This document shows positions 60,062-64,000 of a stretch of 64,000 bases of DNA, piece after piece. The stretch spans positions 772,015 to 836,014 of the forward strand of contig FJUW01000042.1 of NCBI GenBank assembly GCA_900074885.1, written 5' to 3'. The position numbers and the translations under genes are program-made. This DNA comes from Rhynchosporium graminicola. Its lineage: Eukaryota; Ascomycota; Leotiomycetes; Helotiales; Ploettnerulaceae. The stretch's first letter is position 1. Each line of letters starts with the position of its first letter. The notes beneath the pieces are model-generated. The model was given only the letters and a program-made list of their open reading frames with translations. It searched no databases and was not told the DNA's origin.

Positions 60062-62528
60062 ATGGCTCCCAAAACAGTCTCCGTCACAGTCAAGTACGCC
60101 GTACCGGGAACACAACCTCCCATCTTCCTCGCAGGCAGCTTCTCTGATCCAGCATGGGAGCCCCAAGAGATGCAATTCACAACCGACGAGAATAACGAAC
60201 ATGAGTTCTCCAAGGAAGTAAATGTCGAGCAGGGAAAGGAATACCAATATAAGTTTCGCATTGGATTGGGAGACTGGTGGATATTGAATGAGAATTCTCC
60301 TACAGGTATGTGACGTGACGTACCTACCCTTTCGAGCGAGCAAACGAGACCTGCTGCCTTTTTGTTTGACCGTTCCGTATCTTCACCCATTTCTTACCCA
60401 AAACATTAAACTGACATCTTCTTGCAATCAGGAACCGACAACGCAGGAAATCGCAACAACGTCTTGACTGCTCCTGTTGTTGACCATAAAACTGACGCAG
60501 CACCTACCGAGGAACATCGAGAGGAGGATTTCACCATGACGAAAAATCAGTGGGTGCATGATGCGCCATCAGGTACGAGAGAGGCTACACCTGAGCCCGT
60601 CGAAGAGGCAATGGGTACTAGAGAGACTTCTGATGTTCTGTTCTCCGACGAGATCGTCAAGGAGGATGAACTGCCAACGACCACCGGTTTACCAATGCCT
60701 CCTCATACGATTGAGCCTCTTGAGCCACATCCCACACCAGCAGCTGGTCTTGAGAAGAATGAGTTGGAATTTGGCCTGGGACTGAAGGATACAAATGCTT
60801 ACACCAAGATCGAGTCTGCAGAGCGTATCAAGCCTGCTGCAGTACCAAGTCCTGAAATTAGCTTGAAGGAGACCCTCCCGACTCCGTCAGAGGAGACGAA
60901 GCCAAATAGCGAGCACGTCGAGACCAAGGGTAAGGAAGATACTGCGGAATCATTACATGTCCCAGCCTTGGTGGTTGAGAAGGTCGACGATGAGCCCAGC
61001 TATGGTGACGACTTCGGACCTAATGCAACTACGGCCCAGAAGGATGCCCACAACCTGCGAAGTGAGGATGCAGAGCCAGATCAGACAATCATTCGAGACA
61101 CCCATACACCAGAGCTTGCAGATGTTGCAGCTGAAGTTGCCGACACTGCTGAGACTCTTGATCGAGGTGCTCCCACACCACCGATTTCTGACGAGGAAGC
61201 TGGCCGAATTGGCTACAGACGTTTGTCGGATACGCCAATTCCAGAGATTGCAAAGACAGCTGCGGAAGTTGCCGATGTTGCCGCTGTTCTTGACAGGAAG
61301 GCCCTTGTAAGTTGCTTGAGTTTCCCGCTTGTAACTTGACTGACGTGCTTAGGGTGATCTTCTTGAAGAGAGAGGATACTTTGCCATCATAGATGACGAG
61401 AGCATTGTTTTCCCAGAAACCCCAGCCGACGAGAAGGTTCCATTGTTTCCCCATGAACGTGGTTGTGATTCTCCAAAGGGCTCCAAGAACGGCAAACACG
61501 GTCCTGTCGATATCCCACGCAAACTTCAGAAAATCGATGACCAAGCTTTCTGGGATCCCAATGATCCATCTTTCAGAGACGGCATCCACGGCCTAGAAAA
61601 TCCAATTTCTCCTGGTATCACTCTCCAGGATCCATCTCCATCTCTTGATGCTATTACAGAGGACGAAGAGGAGAAGGATGAAGAGCAGGAAATACCTACC
61701 AACGGTGGAAATGTCAACGGTAACGGATCGGCCGGCCATAGCAGGGAGCCAACGGTTCAAGTCAATGGAATCAAGGACACCGAGAAGCCTGCCCAAGCAG
61801 AGAAGGAGAATGGTGTTGTGCCAACGATCTTGAGTCAAGGCGAAAATGCAAAGGCTGAGCCAGAGGTTGGAGGATTCCACAGGGAAATCCCGGCTCTTGC
61901 TGCTCAAAATATCCAACCGCTCATCAATCATTCAATAGGCCGAAGTTCGTTCGATGGTGTAGATGATAATCATTCCGCTACACCATCTGTCGAAACCCCA
62001 GCTATTGAAGTCCAGAGTGCGGAGCCAAAATTGACAAACCCAAATGATCGACCTGCAAGCACGGATGGCGAGCAATTATCCGAACCACAAATCCAAATCC
62101 CAGCAACACCCCTCATCGTTGGCAATCGTCAGCTTGGACACGAGGTAGAGGACGTCCAACAGATCACCACTAAATCTGGACTCAGCATTCAAGTCCAACC
62201 TGCCACGCCAAGAGGATCTACCGCCGAGTCAAGCGTCGGAAAGAGTTCTGCAATGGAGGACAAGAATGTTAATGGCAACCCCGAGACTCAGATCAAATCT
62301 CGGAAGAGACAACCATCGCCGACGCCGGATCGACCTCTTACACCAAGTTCGATGCAAGGAAAGGAGCAATCGAAGAATATCTTGAGGGCCATCTGGAGAG
62401 TCATTTTCGTGGAGTGGATTGGGGGATTTATTATGCGTCTTTGGTAAGTGTTTGATCGTGCGATGTGTTTGTGTGGCATGAGAGGCTAACCTTTGAACAG
62501 CAATGGTGGCAGAGGTCGCCAATCGTAA
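60062..62528 (+). CDS. CBM48 (AMPK-type glycogen-binding) protein with long disordered tail and C-terminal hydrophobic segment
   Basis: Exons 60062..60305, 60432..61306, 61353..62443 and 62501..62528 (745 aa); ATG 60062 preferred over an upstream TTG. Residues about 5-80 form the carbohydrate-binding E-set domain related to AMPK beta subunits (TVKYAVPGTQPPIFLAGSFS, then YQYKFRIGLGDWWI with the sugar-stacking Trp pair). Residues 85-715 are acidic and low-complexity with related AxxVADxAxxLDR blocks. Near the C-terminus AIWRVIFVEWIGGFIMRL may be a membrane segment or amphipathic helix, followed by the short fourth exon (NGGRGRQS). No catalytic domain. It may tether glycogen or starch-like glucans to a membrane, which is inference; the family is known from ascomycete genomes but its role is not established to my knowledge. 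Confidence 0.88.
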
Positions 62529-64000
62529 GCAATCTTACTTACTCAAATTGTTACTTGTCGCAGCATCCCTTTTCAAATCTTCGGAGCTTCAATGCTTCGG
62601 GTTTCCCGAGACTGTATCCTGTTACGAGTGCATCTTCTTCTTCTTTCGGTAGAATGTCAGGACTCCCTCCATCGACAATACTGATAGCTGTTCCCCTCAT
62701 ACAGGCTTTTCGCCGTTGGTGCTTTCGCACTCCTTGCTTCTACGCCAACGATGTATAGATTCTTCTTAGGCAGGTTGGTTGAGTCCAAGACGGGGAAAAC
62801 AGTACCGTAGGGGGCACATTTGATTTTGTTAGCATTGCTGGCGGTTCTTGTTTTGACGTGTCTGCTTTTCAAAAACGAATTATGATGGATTGGTGGATGA
62901 TTAATGGAAACTTGCTTCCTTGTTGATGGAAGCGAGGTGAGTTAAGAGAGGTTGAGTTGAGAGCGATTGAAATTGTTTTGGTGGTCGTGGCTCTGTATGA
63001 TATGTCGCTAGGCTGGAGTCGGTGGAGAATCAATTGAACTTTTGTATGAATTCGTCACTTCGGACTTATTTTAGTGATACTTACAGTACATCATGTGAAC
63101 TCTCGGCTTAGAGATGCCAGCGGTGGAGTGGTGGTATCATACTGAGCACGATTTCGAGGAAGCTTTCCTCGGTACCTACGTAACAGAAGTGATTCGTTCC
63201 CAGCGAGCAGACCGCTTTGGGAATTACTTCCGTTCACTCATCAACGCGAAAACTTGAGGATTACCTACCTCGTGTAAAGTATCTCCAAGTCATGATGTAA
63301 TCAACTGATGTCAATGAAATACCTGCGTCTAAATTTTTGAGGTTCTGGACTATGGAAATTCAGGTTCCACCTATTCTATAATACAACATGGTGTGATGTG
63401 TTGTGGTATGGCAGAGCCTAGCCTTGTTTGTTGGGTCCAAGCGAGAGAGAGAGACTTACTTGATAGGACGTGGAAGATGGAAGATGGAAGATGGAAGATG
63501 GTGATGCTGAAGGTCAAATAGGGAGGAGCGGAAGGTGTCAGGCAGACTTCCAAGCTAGCTAGTGGTGAGAGGAGTGGGTGGTATATCAAGAGGGTGTTGG
63601 GTAGGTAGCCTGCGATTAGGAGTGTATATTTTATGTACGTATATATATATATATATACATACGCAACTTTTTTCTTTTTATTTGGTGAACCTATTGACGA
63701 TGATACTGTTGAAATCATCGGGCCGTTTGTCTGGATCGTTACTCTTTCCATCTTCTCTCTTTGGCTTTGGCTTTTGGCTTTGTCTTTGTCCTTGTCTTGT
63801 TATTGTTGTTATTGTTGTTATTTTTCTGGGGATCCTAAACTTTCATACTGTCTAGTGATGATCTTGGTACGAACGGCGGACGGCGGACGACGGTTGACGG
63901 ACGACGTATGACGTATACTTCACGCTTGGTGTTTACTAGGCGGGATGATTTTTTGGGAGGGAGAGGGGCGGGGGATGAGGATCGAGGGGAGAGATTGGAA
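62529..64000. other. 3' flank and spacer to the window end
   Basis: No gene recognised. Holds (GGAAGAT)n at about 63472-63501, (AT)n at about 63640-63657, and T/G-rich tracts to 63830. Confidence 0.5.
63472..63501. repeat. (GGAAGAT)n heptanucleotide repeat
   Basis: About four tandem heptamers in intergenic DNA. Confidence 0.85.

Overview
The window is nuclear DNA of a filamentous ascomycete (Pezizomycotina). Genes are separated by kilobase-scale spacers, introns are mostly 45-140 nt with GTRNGT donors and CTAAC-type branch sites, and the gene set is fungal: a Sit1/MirB-type siderophore transporter, Rco1, Cdc42, an Nrd1-like protein with four RRMs and a CBM48 protein. A Leotiomycete is my best guess from protein flavour, but the sequence alone does not prove it.

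Layout. 0.3-4.5 kb: SNF5 (-) and a PA2G4/EBP1-like gene (+), head to head. 4.5-7.9 kb: no recognisable gene. 7.9-12.3 kb: a six-exon double-PHD protein of the Rco1 type. 14.1-14.7 kb: a small, probably secreted protein (-). 17.1-21.2 kb: two divergent members of an unrecognised family sharing a CAAHDLAP motif; the minus-strand member carries an in-frame TAG. 21.7-23.9 kb: siderophore transporter with an iron-type GATA site and a uORF. 24.2-30.5 kb: a complete Ty1/copia LTR retrotransposon with a CTTCC target duplication, whose single reading frame carries 23 premature stops and no frameshift. 31.0-33.2 kb: agmatinase-type ureohydrolase with a signal peptide. 34.2-35.0 kb: CDC42. 36.2-37.0 kb: VMA22. 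38.9-39.5 kb: an older copia fragment. 42.1-45.1 kb: DNA ligase I, head to head with cytosolic asparaginyl-tRNA synthetase (45.6-47.4 kb). 49.9-52.4 kb: Nrd1-type RNA-binding protein. 52.4-60.1 kb: gene-poor, holding a MITE-like element, a tiny secreted cysteine-rich protein, a tRNA-Tyr gene and a possible solo LTR. 60.1-62.5 kb: CBM48 protein. The rest is spacer with microsatellites.

Most conserved genes are housekeeping (chromatin, replication, translation, polarity, V-ATPase assembly) and do not form a pathway cluster. The accessory stretches (14-30 kb and 52-60 kb) hold the unusual material. The most striking item is a tRNA-Tyr(GTA) gene at 56444-56583. It has the ordinary anticodon-loop intron plus a second, 49-nt insertion in the T arm. 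That insertion begins GTAAGC, ends ACAG, and its removal restores a perfect 5-bp T stem and a canonical T loop. It looks like a spliceosomal-type intron inside a Pol III gene.
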